Positions 1 to 12,578 of a stretch of DNA of 64,000 nt are shown one piece after another. The DNA comes from Neelides folsomi (lineage: Eukaryota > Arthropoda > Collembola > Neelipleona > Neelidae): NCBI GenBank assembly GCA_034687125.1, contig JAQGBZ010000075.1, positions 160,485-224,484 of the forward strand. The letters run 5' to 3'. The notes beneath the pieces were generated by a model. The model did not search any database and was not told the DNA's origin. It saw only the letters and a program-made list of their open reading frames with translations. Both the position numbers and the translations under genes were made by a program. The number at the start of each line of letters is the position of its first letter. Positions within the stretch are counted from its first letter, which is position 1.

Positions 1-1
1 C

Positions 2-683
2 TACTCGAAAGACGAAGTTGAAAAATCCAAAGAAAAATTGAACGAAGTAAAATCCAAGTGTTCTTGGTCTTGCTGAAATAATATAAAAATTATTATAATT
101 TAATAATAATTTATAATTGTTATAATGTCCCAATTATATCTTATATTAAATTATAGTCAAGTAAATATAAGAAAACGTACTTGTTGTTGCTCTTGTTGTA
201 GGACTTGCTGTTGGTGCAGAAGTGGCTGTTAATCAAATTCACCCATATTAAAATTTAAATTGAACCATAATAAAAACTTTCGGTTAAATGTGATATAGTT
301 GAAATAATTTACCTGAAGGAACTGCTGGTAAAGCATTAGCTTGGACTGCAGCTGGAGTCGTCGACATACTTCCATAAACAAACCCCATACGCTCTCTCTG
401 TATCAATATCAATTAATAAATATATGTTAATATATAATAAATATAAATTCAATTATTAGCTATAAACGAGTCAAATGCCTTTTTGAAGGAAGCTGACGAA
501 ATTGCGACGAACGCCAAGCTGACAAAGAGTATGAAAGATGCTTTTGCCATTTTAAAAATTGATGAATTTCACTCAATCAACTGTGTGATCTTTTGCTGTT
601 CCAAAGTTAGGAATGCGAATCCCCAACTTTTATATCTCAAGGCAATATTGAGAAGAAAGATTCTTTGCACAAACGGTTTTTAA
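2..683 (+). other. Possible exon fragments, no consistent gene model
   Basis: Several short stretches read like protein on the + strand: 2-57 (Lys/Glu-rich, then Cys-Ser-Trp-Ser-Cys and a stop at 74-76), about 200-226 and 311-372 (Gly/Ala/Val-rich, amphipathic in look), and 460-683 (ends in a stop at 681-683). Splice-like AG sites precede the later pieces, but the reading phases at canonical donors and acceptors do not join into one open frame without exons of about 10 bases. The composition recalls small amphipathic lipid-binding proteins, but no family is recognised. It may be the end of a gene that starts before the window, or a decayed copy. Confidence 0.2.
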
Positions 684-1848
684 AAGAAGAAAGAAAATAA
701 CATCTTTTTTTACTTTTAATATTTACATAAACAGTTTGACGCATTTAAACCATAATAAGCTCTTGTCATATTATTCAAGTTCATTAAAGACTATACAGTC
801 TGAATACTAATCCTATCAAATCTCTTGGCTGCCATATTTTAATCGATATGGATGAAGTTATTTTGATTTATTTGATAGACTACATAAAGTAAATAATGTA
901 GATTGATTAAAATTGTATAATACTTTGAAATAAAAAATCAAATTCCCAGTATTATTAAACAAGATCAATGCAAATTTGACAGAATCATGACGTTTGATGA
1001 GTTTGATCAGAGTATTGATTAAAATTATTTAAACATCTGGAAAAAAACGAATATCTCAAAATCATGTTTTAGACATTTATCCACCAATTTTAACCTTTGG
1101 ATTAGAGTGATCATATTCAAAATTTTAATGATGATCAAATTGTTAAGTTTAAAGTAAATACAACGAATATGAAGGGCAATTAATGTTTGGTTTCCAACCA
1201 AAGCAGTCATTATCATTATAGATATACCATACTTAATATACATACTAGAGAGAGGTTTATTGCAGATTGTATGTTTACTTTATTGTGTAACATATATGTA
1301 CCTAAATATAATAAATATTATATTAAGCTATACAATACTTATTTAATAAACCGTATGTGTTCTTATTTGTAAAGAATATGAATACTATATATTACAATGC
1401 CGTTAAAAGTATAGTAGACCCTGGTTGTCGGATGAAATTTAATTTACATTCATTATACATATTAGAACCAAGCATTAATTGATATTTTTGGGCTAATTTC
1501 AACTCAAAATATTAGATTCGGCACATTTAATTAACAGACGTCTTTCAAGCTTTTAATGTTAAATCTCGAGATGAGAAATAGCCTGTGAAAATGAAATATC
1601 ATGCTATTGTTATTTAGCCTAGTTTTGATACAATTTATGATATTAACTTCATTCTTTGTTAGAATAGATAATTAGCAAATTATTGATCAACTAATGCAGA
1701 TTAATAGTGATTTTAATATGCAATTTCAATAATACAATATATTACACAAAATTCAAATATAAATACTTATTGTATAGTATGTTATTTGCATTCATTCACA
1801 AAGGAAATCAAGATTAAATAAGTATTTATTTATTTTTAATGGCATTTT
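684..1848. other. Intergenic, AT-rich, nothing recognised
   Basis: Only short open frames with no coding character. The end at 1825-1830 carries the poly(A) signal of the minus-strand gene at 1849-3009. Confidence 0.5.
1825..1830 (-). promoter_or_regulatory. Poly(A) signal AATAAA of the secreted proline-rich gene
   Basis: AATAAA on the minus strand, 19 bases past the stop codon at 1849-1851. Confidence 0.55.
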
Positions 1849-3009
1849 CTAATAAAAATATTCCATCATTGCTGGCAAGAATTCATTAAGCATTCTTGTG
1901 GATGAAGCTGAAGCTGAGTTACTTGTATATTCTTGGACCAGTTCAGATGTAATTTGGAAAGCTTCAGTCAAGGTGGCGAAGCTCGGTGGGCCGGTGCTTC
2001 CATATCCCGAAATGAGAATGACGAGACGAGTCAGTGAGTCTTTTTCTCCAGGTGTTTCAGCTACCTCTTTAATTGCATCCTTGAACAATTCCTTGAATTT
2101 CTCCATGCTAAAATTCTCGTATGATGAGCATTGGTCAATGTTAACCTTTTCAAATTTTGTAAAAGACATGAAAAGGTTTTCGTGGCCTGGGAATTCAACT
2201 GGGAGATATTGATTTTCAGCGGGAATCATATCAAGGAGTAATGCAATATATGAACCAACAAGTCTATAGCTTGTTAAGTACCCATACATGTCAATTACTT
2301 TGCATGGGGACTTGAAATCATCTACGGGTTTTGGTTTAGGTTTTGACTCAGGATGAGGATGGGGATTATTTGGTTTTGCTTGTCTTGCTGGGTTTGGTTC
2401 TGGTTTTACTTCAGGCTTTGGTTCAGGTTTTGCCTCAGGTTTTGACTCTGGTTTTGGCTCTGGTTTTGCCGCTGGTTTTTCCTCGGGTTTTACTTCTGGT
2501 TTTTTTTCAGGGGCTGGATTTTGTGCCGGTGAGATGACTTGAAGGGCGGGTTGAGGGATAGCTTGTGGAGCGACTGGCGCTGGTGGTGGAGGTGGAGGTG
2601 GTGGTGGTGGCTTAGCTTGTGGAGCGACTGGCGCTGGTGGAGGTGGTGGTGGTGGCTTAGCTTGGGGAGCTGGAACCGGTGCGGGTTTTGCTACAACTGG
2701 TTGTGGAGCTCTTTGGGGAGTAGCTGCAGGAGCCTTTCCTAAATTTAATTAATTAATGAGAAACCATAAATAACTATAAAAAATTAAAGAATTCGTGTAA
2801 GTGTTTGTTATTGTAAATCATTAATTAACCATTAGGGAAGAAGACTTTTTCTTCAACTTGAACCTAAAAATAAATTATTAATTAACAAAAATCACAGGTG
2901 GTTTTATTAATTTTTATTAAACATAGAGAATGGATATTATTTAATAGGGTTAACATACGATGCCGGCGAAGGATGTAGCACAAAGTGCTAAAATAATGAT
3001 TAACTTCAT
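1849..3009 (-). CDS. Secreted proline-rich low-complexity protein, unknown family
   Basis: Three exons, complement(1849..2738, 2830..2863, 2959..3009), give 324 residues with clean GT-AG junctions. Exon 1 is almost exactly a signal peptide: MKLIIILALCATSFAGI (1-17), with a hydrophobic core and a small-residue cleavage site. Residues about 30-85 alternate Ala-Pro-Gln with runs of six to ten prolines. Residues about 85-150 are Lys-Pro-Glu/Ala repeats (types KPEP, KPEA, KPES). The last roughly 165 residues are non-repetitive, acidic and probably helical, with a single Cys in the middle, and end in Phe-Tyr. A TATA box lies 69 bases before the start codon and an AATAAA 19 bases past the stop, so the unit is compact. 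The layout suggests an exported structural, mucus or cuticle-associated protein, but that is inference; the C-terminal domain is not recognised. Confidence 0.85.
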
Positions 3010-3077
3010 CTTGTAGTAGTTCACACGTTGTCCGACTTTGAAGTAAAAGAATAAAATACGTAGATTTCCGTTGCTCT

Positions 3078-3085
3078 TATTTATA
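3078..3085 (-). promoter_or_regulatory. TATA box of the secreted proline-rich gene
   Basis: TATAAATA on the minus strand, 69 bases before the start codon at 3009. This leaves room for a 5' leader of about 40 bases and fits a regulated, tissue-specific promoter rather than a housekeeping one. Confidence 0.6.
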
Positions 3086-4247
3086 ATAATAGGACTGGAT
3101 AAATACTTGGATAGATCCAATATGAATCCTTGAGTATGTCGTTGTTTAATATGCATTCAATGATTCAATCTCAACATCCATTATGCCTTATTATTCCCAA
3201 ATAATATAATTTATTAAAACCATATTTTAATGATGTTGATACAACGAGCCTGACTTTGCTCTTGGGCTAAATCTGGTTGTTTGAATGAAAATTCCATCAA
3301 ATGTTCATTGCGCAAATTGCGGTTTTTTCTTTTTAGTTGTTGATTCAAATGGTTTGATGCTTTCTTTCAATTTCCTTTTTAATATTTAATTTATAATAAT
3401 TTCATTATATAATAATTTTACTCTTATACTTTACACATAAATATTTATATGCTATCAATATACCAAAGTTGCGAATTTTAATATAACATCAATATACAAA
3501 AATATTGTGGGTATTGATCACGATTCGCAAAATTCTTACTTTCAAAAGCTATTTGGTAATAATAATAGTCTATGTCTATCTGCATAACTTACAATTACTT
3601 TAATTATTACTGAAAAAATGTTTCTCATGCTATTGTATACATATATCCTTTTATTTGATATTTGCTCTTGATGGTTTTTATTTGATCCAAAGCATCTGTT
3701 TTTAAATCTTTTTTCAAGTTATTTTTCCAAATTCGCTAAAATGGATCTGGATTGACTTTATTCTAAATAGGAAAAAGTAAATAAATGTTTATCGAAGTGT
3801 GATGGAGTAGGGAAACCTTGAGAGAATTCAGCTTCCCTTCCAACAAAGATGGAGATTGTGAAAAGGAGTCTCTTGAGATAAGAACCCTGCAGCTTTTATT
3901 GTATTTCTTGCTTCAATGGCCAGATTTATTTGCCTCATGAGTCTCAAGCCTTCAAAGATTATAAAAGACGATCCATTGAACCGTGAACTCTTTTACAGCA
4001 CATTTTAGCCAGACCTTTCTCCCTATGACCTGTACATTGTTTGGCTCTTGTCGGATTTAATTGTATGCATATTGGTAAACACATAACGGAGTAAATTCTA
4101 AGGCAGCAACCACAACAAACACTTTACAGATAAACTTCTAATAACTTTAAGAGTGCATGGGGAACAAGTTGAAAGTAATTTATTCATTATTTTTCCACCT
4201 TTGATCTCCTGGTTGGGAGATATTCCGAGAAAGAATTCCGTTGGGGC
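3086..4247. other. Intergenic, nothing recognised
   Basis: AT-rich. A frame in line with the start at 4248 is open from 4179, so a slightly longer N-terminus or an upstream leader exon for the next gene is possible. Confidence 0.4.
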
Positions 4248-5445
4248 ATGGACGATCTCCATGATGGAATCTTAGACGATTCCAATTATTCTCTCAAAAT
4301 TCTTGATGGAGAAGTAATTAGCTCACGCTCACAAGAAGTTGAAGAAATTAATTCTCGTGGGGAGTTGAAGAGAGGAAATGAGAAGGAGCGGACCCGATGT
4401 CGTAGGAAATATTCTGCGGGTTAAAACTTTAGTAAATTAATTTTATACGTACGTTAAAAGTTACCATACACTTATTCCCTCATACTTTACTCTTTACATT
4501 TAATCAGACATAGAACATGTAGGGAAAGTTTATTTGATTAGTGCTAAAAATACTTAATACGTATTAAGTAGAATTAAATGAATATAAATTAAAATTTAAA
4601 AAATTGATTAAAATCAGAGTATAAGAGCGTGGAATCCTACAGTGAGACAAGTTTAAGTGATGTGAAGGAAAACTTCAGGACCAAAAATTCGAAAAGTATC
4701 TTAAAAAGAAGTAGGAAAAAAGTTTCATTTTCCACGCAAAAAGATGAAACAATGGGGAAAGTTGGAGGTTCATCGGACTCGGAGACTTTTGATGAAACAC
4801 GAATGTTATATGATTTCGACTCCGACATTATTGACCCACATTGTCAAGGGACTTCAGGAAGGGAATCTTCCCGAATGATTCGTACTTCTGCAGAGTCTTT
4901 TCTCATTTCATCAGTTCAAGATGAGTTGGAGAAACTCAACGAAATTGTTTTCATCTTTCGAGACTCAACCAGACCGGAAACCTTTGTAAGATGTCTTTAA
5001 CACATTGAATTTCCTTTTCAAAGGAAATCTCCTTAATAAATTTATTTGAAAAGTCGGAACAGAAAATTGAATTTTCCTCCTTCCACATTCCCTTTATACC
5101 ATGTATTCAAATAAAACAGATTTTTAAGTAGATTCGTGGTTTCCGGCTTTCTTTCATTTATTTAGGGGATTTTCTCATGTTGGATGTTTTGAACGTTTGT
5201 AGGTATTTAATACCCGAGTTGAACCACCACAACGATCTCCGTCCGCCTCTGACAACTTTCAGATTCCCCTTGAGGAAGTTGGTCGAAAGTGGAAAAATAT
5301 CTTGGGCTCAATTTTTCGCCGACTCATTCAATTAGTGATTTCAAAAGGGAGGGAGAGGAGGGGATTAATGCGGCGTATTCGGAGGACTCGGCCTCTTCCC
5401 GGGAGAGTTACTCCCTTTGCCCTCAAAGGAGTCTTAGGCCATTAG
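4248..5445 (+). CDS. Unrecognised protein with SILK and RVxF-type PP1 docking motifs
   Basis: Exons 4248..4419, 4618..4985 and 5203..5445 join in phase (GT-AG throughout) into 260 residues. I do not recognise the family. Residues 1-57 are acidic and polar (starts MDDLHDGILDD). Residues 84-95 read SILKRSRKKVSF, which contains a SILK motif (84-87) and an RVxF-type motif (KVSF, 92-95), the two classic docking motifs for protein phosphatase 1. Residues 100-165 are Ser/Asp/Glu-rich and probably disordered. The last 80 residues include a short hydrophobic helix (about 218-225), then a strongly basic Arg-rich tail. It could be a PP1 targeting subunit in the nucleus or on chromatin, but this rests on motifs only. 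Only four residues separate the motifs, fewer than usual for simultaneous binding. The start at 4248 is the first ATG in the open frame. Confidence 0.7.
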
Positions 5446-7975
5446 CTCCACTCAACCTTCAAACCATTTACCATCTAATGTGAACTGCTCCTATCTAATT
5501 TATTTCATCGTTTCCCATACATTACAAGATATTAAAGTGATAAGAGCCAAGGGTATAACCGTATAACCATTACTCTCATATTATTATTATTTTTAATTAT
5601 TACTCATGAATGAATGTTCAACTCGAATTCTTGGAATTGTTCGCAATGCCACCCAACTTGAAAAAGAAATTTAAAGAGATCAAACGGTTTTGAAGGACGA
5701 ATACACGAGATGCTTAATTACAGAATCGTACTAGAACCCATTTGGTCCTATATAATAAATATTTTATATTACTATACATATAAAATGATTCCAGCCCTTA
5801 ATAATATAGCTAAAATAATAAATGTGTCTGGTATTGATTATACATACCTTTATGTGCATAATATCAAGGGATATAAATCCAACTTTAAGCCTTTATAGAA
5901 GTCTGTAAAATAAAGATCAATAATTTAAAGATCTAAGGAATATAAAAGACAGAGATCTAAAGGGAATTTATATAAAATACTTCAAACATCAGGCTCTAAA
6001 GGTTTTAAGTTTAGAGATTTAACAGAGCGTGGACTTATGAGGTGGAGATTCTTTTCAAGAAAATGATGATGAGCCCACGTGGAGGAACGTAAGACGGGGA
6101 AAGTGGGGCGATCGGGTGGAAGTGCGGTGAAAGTGAGTCCTTCTCACCTCCGCTTCCCCTCCGAATTTCGGATCGAGTGGGCAAATCTGAGAAAATCAAT
6201 ATAGACGTCTCTCCGTTTCAACACTTCCCTCCGTTATTATTATGCCTTGAGTGGGGGCAGAGGAAGTAATAAATTATTTTAAATCTCCTTCATAATACAC
6301 CAAAACAATTTGGAATACAAAGACGTTCACCAGATCCACCCAAGGAATTCCGTGGCGGAAGAGGAGACGGAAGAGGATCTGGGACCGGAGTTGATTCCTT
6401 AGATTTATTCATCATTCTGCCCGATTCGAGAAAACTTATCGGATTTTGAGGGTCTTTTGAAGAAAAATGAGCATATGCATTATGCATTCTTCTTTGCATG
6501 AGGATGAATTTCATCCGCGAGTTATTTCTTCTTCAAGAGTTTTGTATACTTTAGAACCGCAAGTTGGTCGTAACTCTTATTTTTCCACCGTCTGCAAATT
6601 TCATTTAAACACAAAAGGTATGGCCAAGGAATTTGGAGAAACAATGAAAAGAAAATTAGAAAATCCCTCTGGGTCTTTGGGTGTGTTCTTATAAACTCCC
6701 ATATCTTGTGCTTTATCATTCCATTTTGACGGTGAGATATGGACAAATTTTCCACAAGTTTTCCTCCCCCTTATTTTCCTAATGAGGTTATGAATAGGAA
6801 TGAGGATAATTTGAAATAAAGACTTTATATGTAACTGGATCGTCGTCTTTTATTCATCATGGTTATTCATGGTTTTACATTAGATTTTGAGAAATTATTT
6901 TGTAGGTCTGTAGGTATGTTTCTCTTACGTAATAAATAAATTAGAAACCTAATTTCTTGTTCTTACAATATCAACTACCAGGCCCAAATTACAAATAACA
7001 TAAAACATGAGGATTATAAATACATTTAGTTTACAGGAGACGCCACTCCATGGAGGACAAAACGAACATTCTTATTTTATTTATTGTTAGTTAATTATTT
7101 AATGTTATTTAAGTTTATCATAGGCATAAATTATAATTATTACACAATTGTTGGCTCTTTATACAAACAAGTTCACAATTTTCATATTACTTTTGACGTA
7201 GCATTTCCTTTTATTCCTCTATCCCCTAATTCCCAATCAAGTTAATAGTTTATAAGATTAAGTATAATTCAATAGAGACGGGTCGAGCGAAGAAGATATA
7301 GAGATTAACAAATCATTCCTCATTACACCGTTAGTATTTACGTCAGAATCCTCAATCAGTGTATATGATAGATTTAGTCTTATATGGATTTGAGTATCTT
7401 AAGTAAATTAAATTAAGTTACTTCGTATCATAAAACAAAGGGCTCGTAAGTATATTATATTTTATTAAATTTAGTTTGATATATTATCATTGTCGAGCAG
7501 GTTTTGTGCACGGTGGGGATTAAAACATCATCATGTAATTGACTTTCTCGCTCCTTGTATTACGTAAATGTAATTTTACTACTTTCCTCCAATGAGAGCT
7601 TGACTGTTAGAGAAGGACCGAGGAGGAAGAAGAAGTCATTTCCTAAATTTTCCCCCAGCTTCCTTTAATTGTAAAGAGAGGTTAAGGTGGTTCTTTCACA
7701 ATATAGCCAGAATGATTATAGTTGGTAGTCAATCCTCGTTCTTGACTGAATGGGAGCGACCATGAGTGTTATTTTGATGTGTAGTATAGCCTGTATAGGA
7801 GGTTGGAGAGTAATAGCAAAGAATGTTTCTACACTTGGTATATAAGGAAAGGCAATTTAAAGTAAAGTATAATGTGGTGGCCTCTGAGGTTGTCCACCAT
7901 TGTGAAGAGGAACTTGATTTTCCTTTTAAACCCAACCCATTTATTCTCCCGACGACCGGGAGACGTTGACGAGGG
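5446..7975. other. Intergenic, two weak minus-strand open frames
   Basis: A GC-richer patch lies at about 6060-6200. Minus-strand open frames at 6290-6514 (Pro/Ser-rich) and 6522-6755 have fair composition, but no splice or start context supports them. No recognised gene. Confidence 0.4.
7940..7945 (-). promoter_or_regulatory. Poly(A) signal AATAAA of scramblase-like gene 1
   Basis: AATAAA on the minus strand, about 30 bases past the stop codon at 7976-7978. Confidence 0.5.
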
Positions 7976-10900
7976 CTATACCGGCCTATGGTTGTACTTC
8001 TGGTTCCCATATGATGAAAAAAGAGTGAGTCCGAAAATCGTCAGGCACCCGAAGATGAAGGGAGAAATGCAAATGCATTTGGAGCAATTTGCCTCGCAGC
8101 TCACGAGGTCCTAAATCAGGAAAGATCATTAGTTTTTTGAGGAGCCGGAGGAAGTGAAGGGCCGTCGGAGGAGATGGGGAATTGTATTTATCTCTCTGAG
8201 TTGGAGAGACAGTTGGAAGAGAGTTTGGGCTTAAGGAGGGCCGACGTGTGAAAGCCGTTTGACAAACATACCAAGGTTATGATGCACCCGATGAACAGAG
8301 CCTTGTTCGCCGAGCTGATCTCTTCCGTGAAAGTCAATGTGTACTTTTGGTTCTCACCCCGCTTCTTCTGAATGTTGATTATTGCTACGATTGTGCCGTC
8401 CGCTCCTTTTATCTACAATGGGAAAGGAAAAAAGGAAAATTGATCTCAGCAGCTCTTCAACGCTCAATAAAAATCTCGACCCAATCTCAGGAATCATCGT
8501 CCAAATCACATTACTCACCTATGTGCTTAACCATATAATCCCTACGATCATGGGTCGAATCTCCACTGATATACAGATATATCTATCTTACTTATTTCAA
8601 ATACTTTCAGTAAATATATTTATTTCATATACTCTGAATTCTTATATACTCCACTACATACATAGATCTATACGAAATTCGTAATATCTTTAGGACATTC
8701 ATGTCACATGCGATTTTTACTTCCTTTCCTATAGACGTCCTATAATATGTGGTGATGGCTTCTAAGAGTCTTAAGCATTTAAACTTTTTATATTAGATGT
8801 TACATAACTCATCCTCATTTGATTTGTATGAGGAATGTCCGAGTTTTTATTATATTCCACAGTGAGATATCGATTGGATTATACGGACAAATTACTAACT
8901 TGGGATTAGAATCGTGATTCGTAATAGAGATCATATCAACTCCGGAGGCTGACTCCGGGAGACTACTAATGGAAGTGGGCTCAATAAAGAGAAATGTATT
9001 TATTAAATCTGAAGAATATTAAGAGTTCAATCATGCACACATGGTTTATTAAAACCCCATTGGGTTTCCCCATTAAATCGCCTCTCAATCTAATCATCCC
9101 CGACTTCGACTTCATTCAATTCCTATCAAATATACTTGTATGGGAGAAGCCGGAATGGAGTCCGAGAATTCATTTGGAGTCTGGCCATTTTGATAACAAA
9201 ACCTGCAGCATGGTTTTTTCTCGTAATTAATCCTTTAAACTGTATAGGATACCCCGCCCACAATCCTTTCACCAAGGGGAATTGGTAGATTTGAAGGTCT
9301 GGACCTGGTCGAGTTCGATTCAAAATCGGCGAATGTAATAAAAAGAATGTAAAGGGAAAGTGCGAAATCTCTGGCATTTCCAAAAGGCCGTAAATTGAAT
9401 TTAGGACGTGCAGGAGGAGGTGAATTGACTAAACTGAACCAGTCTTATATATTTAGTTATAATCATAATATCTTTTCGGAGCAGCACATGGAATCAAAGA
9501 CCTATGGCTTATAAGGTAGATATAAAAACCCAGAGCTATGATAAATATGTAAAGGAAAAAAGAGCAAGTGACTAACCGAGATGTCGGAGTGGCCCAGAAA
9601 CTGCACGGCAAATGTCTCCCCTTCCAATGCATTGAGAATTTTGAGGGAATATTTGAGTTGGCCAGCCTCAAATAAAACAGCTCCAAATGGATTTTCAAAG
9701 ACGGGGCAGTAGACGGCAAAGCACCGCTTTTCCTATTTCATCACCAAACCCCTCCATTAGGTATTAAATATTCAAATGGGAGTCTCAGTAGAGGCATTTG
9801 ACTTTATAATACTCCATTTCCCCAACCTCGGAATCACACTCGCAGACAGAAGGTGTGAATTTGAGTTGAAAGATGCAATCGTCGTTGATGTCCTTCATCG
9901 ACACTATTTTCTGTTTAGAGTCGAAAGGGCAGAACAGAAGGTCGGATCCTCCTTTGAGCATCATGTCCCCTTGAAGATTGTGAACTTTGTAGCCGGGAGA
10001 GCAAATTGAACCGCCAGAGAGAATCCCTTCGTATTTTACAATCAAAAATAATATCGTGAATTATTTAGTACGACCCATGAAATTAAATATTTAGGTTCTA
10101 TTTTCTGTTCAGTCTATCCCGGAGCCACTGGAGCCGAACCTGACTGTGTTCAGCTTATGATACCGGATGTATCTTAATGTGGGTTATTCATCAGGGGCTA
10201 AGGTTTGGAAATGAAGCCTCACCCGTATTGTGGACTTTGATGAATGGGATCCTGTCGAGGATTTCTAGTCCTGGGAGGGGAATGCCAACAGACGGCGTCA
10301 TGTTCGAAGGAACGTTGACGGCGACCGAGGAGCGAGCATACGAGACGGACATTCCTCCAGGGATTGCTGACCCATATCCAAGCCCAAGACCCGGCTGTTC
10401 CGTGATCACATCCCCCAGTGGAACCGATGTGTAGCTTGTTTGATCTTCGGGACGATACAATTTGGCGTAGCTGGACGGTGGTCGGTCGAATTCTGCACAT
10501 TACAAATGCACTTGCTGTTACTGAGCTGTTCTTGGTGTTACTTACTTTATAAGTGTATCTACAATATGTATAGTATAATAATATATTTATACTTAATATA
10601 CCTACCAACCTTTAACCTAACATATAGGATTGCTCAATATATTCTTAGAACTATTGTTAATATGAAATAAAATGGTATACTATATGTTAGGTTAAAGGTA
10701 TGTTACACATACAGAATAGAAATATGTACACATGGAAGTTTGTATCTCAAAGGAAGTCTCCACAAGGGACTTTTATTTTATTAATGAGGGTCTCATGAGA
10801 GGCGAATTCGAGTTCTTAGAGTGCCTACCCTGCGAATTACTCTCACTTGTCAAGAGCAGAAGAGTTTAAACTTGATACATCTTTAATTCAACTCCCACTC

Positions 10901-12578
10901 CACCATTTTGAGGAGTTCATCCATTTACAACATAATAATATTTATTTGCTTTACATAAACCATATCTGTTCCAGATATCCAAATATTTGGAATTGAGCAT
11001 TTGTATTAATTTATCACTATTGTTCATTTGGAATTCCTTCCTAATGGATCCTTATTAATGCTAATGAATCTCATTGAATTAATAAACAGACTTGTGCTCA
11101 TTAGTTTTAAGCAGATGATTAATAAACTATTTGAATTGGTTTGCTTGTTAACTCAATACAATTCTCAGAATATTTTGGAAGAAATGGATATGGGGACTAC
11201 GTATGTAGAGTATATAGGTACTTGTTATGTAGGACTACAAGTGAGAGAAATCCCATCGTAAACCGAGTTTGTTAAACTCGGTGTCGGTCCCTGAAAGATC
11301 GATGAAATGTATCTTCTGTATTTCGGGCTAAAGGTGTTTCCCTTAATCCTTAATCCTAACAATAAAAAGTTCTCATCTTACATTTTAAGTACTTGTTAAC
11401 TGATACTTAAAAACATTACTGAAGACTGCTAAATGTCTCCAGTGCTAATTTGAAATTAGACATATCTTTTAAACTTTTTTAGTTCTTGAAAAGAACCAAA
11501 CTTTAACGATAAGTACTTAATGGGTGTATTATTAAGTATTGTGTGTATGAATGAGAGAAAACTATTATTACAGACATTATATGAAACTTTATAAGTGAGA
11601 TTGTTTAATTAAGTTTATACATTAGAAATTGATATGAGCAGATTTTGTATTCATCTCAATAATGGAATTTTACAAAGCTAACTTTATTATATAACCTTCT
11701 GCTTATTTCTAAATCCAATTAGTGAATCTACCCTTTTGTTTTATGTCTAATTTCCAGAATTCTAATTTACCAAATTAAAATAATTAAATTACCCAGATGA
11801 ATGCACTTATTTACAGGATGTTGATATTGTGAATCAAGCCATAACATCTTATCCATGTTGAAGAATATGCAAACTTTGTACAATTAGGTAGGTATATTAT
11901 TATTTGTGTACCTCATACATTTACACTACATATATTTCTACAAACAAACCCATCTATGTAATTCAGTATTTATAAACATTAATTAACATGGATTGAAATA
12001 TTAATATGTAGCAAACTTTATATTGTCACTGCATAGCATAACACCAGAAGCGGAGGAAAACTTGACATTTCAAAAATAATGAAATAACAAGATAACTTCA
12101 AAGTAAAATTGAGTTATTTTCTCAACTTTTAACTTTTGCTAAAATGTCCCTTCATCAGCAATCAGCAATATATCATATCATATCTATTTTATTCAAACTT
12201 TAAGTCAGAGATGTCTTAATATTTAGTAAATTACTACCTAATTTATGCGTATAACAGGTTAAAAGATTTCCAACAATGATTGATTTTATTATTTATTATT
12301 ATTATATGAAAGATTTCAAAATATTCAATCTAGAATGAAATTAGTGAATCCTCAATGTCCACAATTTATTTTATCTTACAAGGATTGTTGTGAATATTAT
12401 GTAATATATTAGATTGTAGGGCAATTGGAAAAGTGTGAAGATGAATGGGAAATGTAATTAGGAATAAAGTGGGAGAAAGTAGGGGGAAATCGAGAGTCGA
12501 TAGATTTAACATTAATCAAGTGAAGAAAGTTAAATGTTATTTACCTGGTGGGGCTCTTGGGTAGTAAGGGTCCGACAT
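7976..12578 (-). CDS. Divergent phospholipid scramblase-like protein 1
   Basis: Seven exons, complement(7976..8110, 8272..8412, 9253..9428, 9573..9732, 9803..10026, 10223..10492, 12545..12578), close to 379 residues. The N-terminus is Pro/Tyr/Gly-rich and disordered (MSDPYYPRAPP). A GLEILDRI segment (about 89-96) matches the GLEYL-x-QI signature of phospholipid scramblases. Beta-rich Cys-containing segments follow, and one hydrophobic helix near the C-terminus (about 349-366), with a short tail, fits the single membrane anchor of the family. Scramblases move phospholipids between leaflets or act as membrane-anchored tubby-like domains. The classical Cys clusters and the usual calcium-binding segment are not clear, so activity is unproven. 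The junction between exons 4 and 5 needs a weak donor (GTCACT) because the better GTTAGT four bases earlier is out of phase. The intron at 8413-9252 shows nothing else. Confidence 0.7.
10493..12544 (-). other. First intron of scramblase-like gene 1
   Basis: A 2.05-kb AT-rich intron. It contains the 20-bp inverted repeat at 10608-10699 and no coding signal. Confidence 0.6.
10608..10699. repeat. 20-bp perfect inverted repeat with 52-base spacer
   Basis: The arm at 10608-10627 (ACCTTTAACCTAACATATAG) is repeated as its exact reverse complement at 10680-10699. It is inside the first intron of scramblase-like gene 1. It could be a very small MITE remnant or a hairpin. Confidence 0.8.

Noticed and set aside
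2343-2742. Plus-strand frames rich in Leu/Val and Trp
   Set aside because: Antisense shadows of the proline-rich repeats of the secreted protein on the minus strand.
6290-6755. Two minus-strand open frames (74 and 77 codons), one Pro/Ser-rich
   Set aside because: No splice partners, no promoter or poly(A) context, and different frames; no family recognised. Composition alone is not enough.
7729-8010. Minus-strand open frame of 93 codons
   Set aside because: Out-of-frame shadow of the last exon of scramblase-like gene 1 (7976-8110) and its 3' flank.
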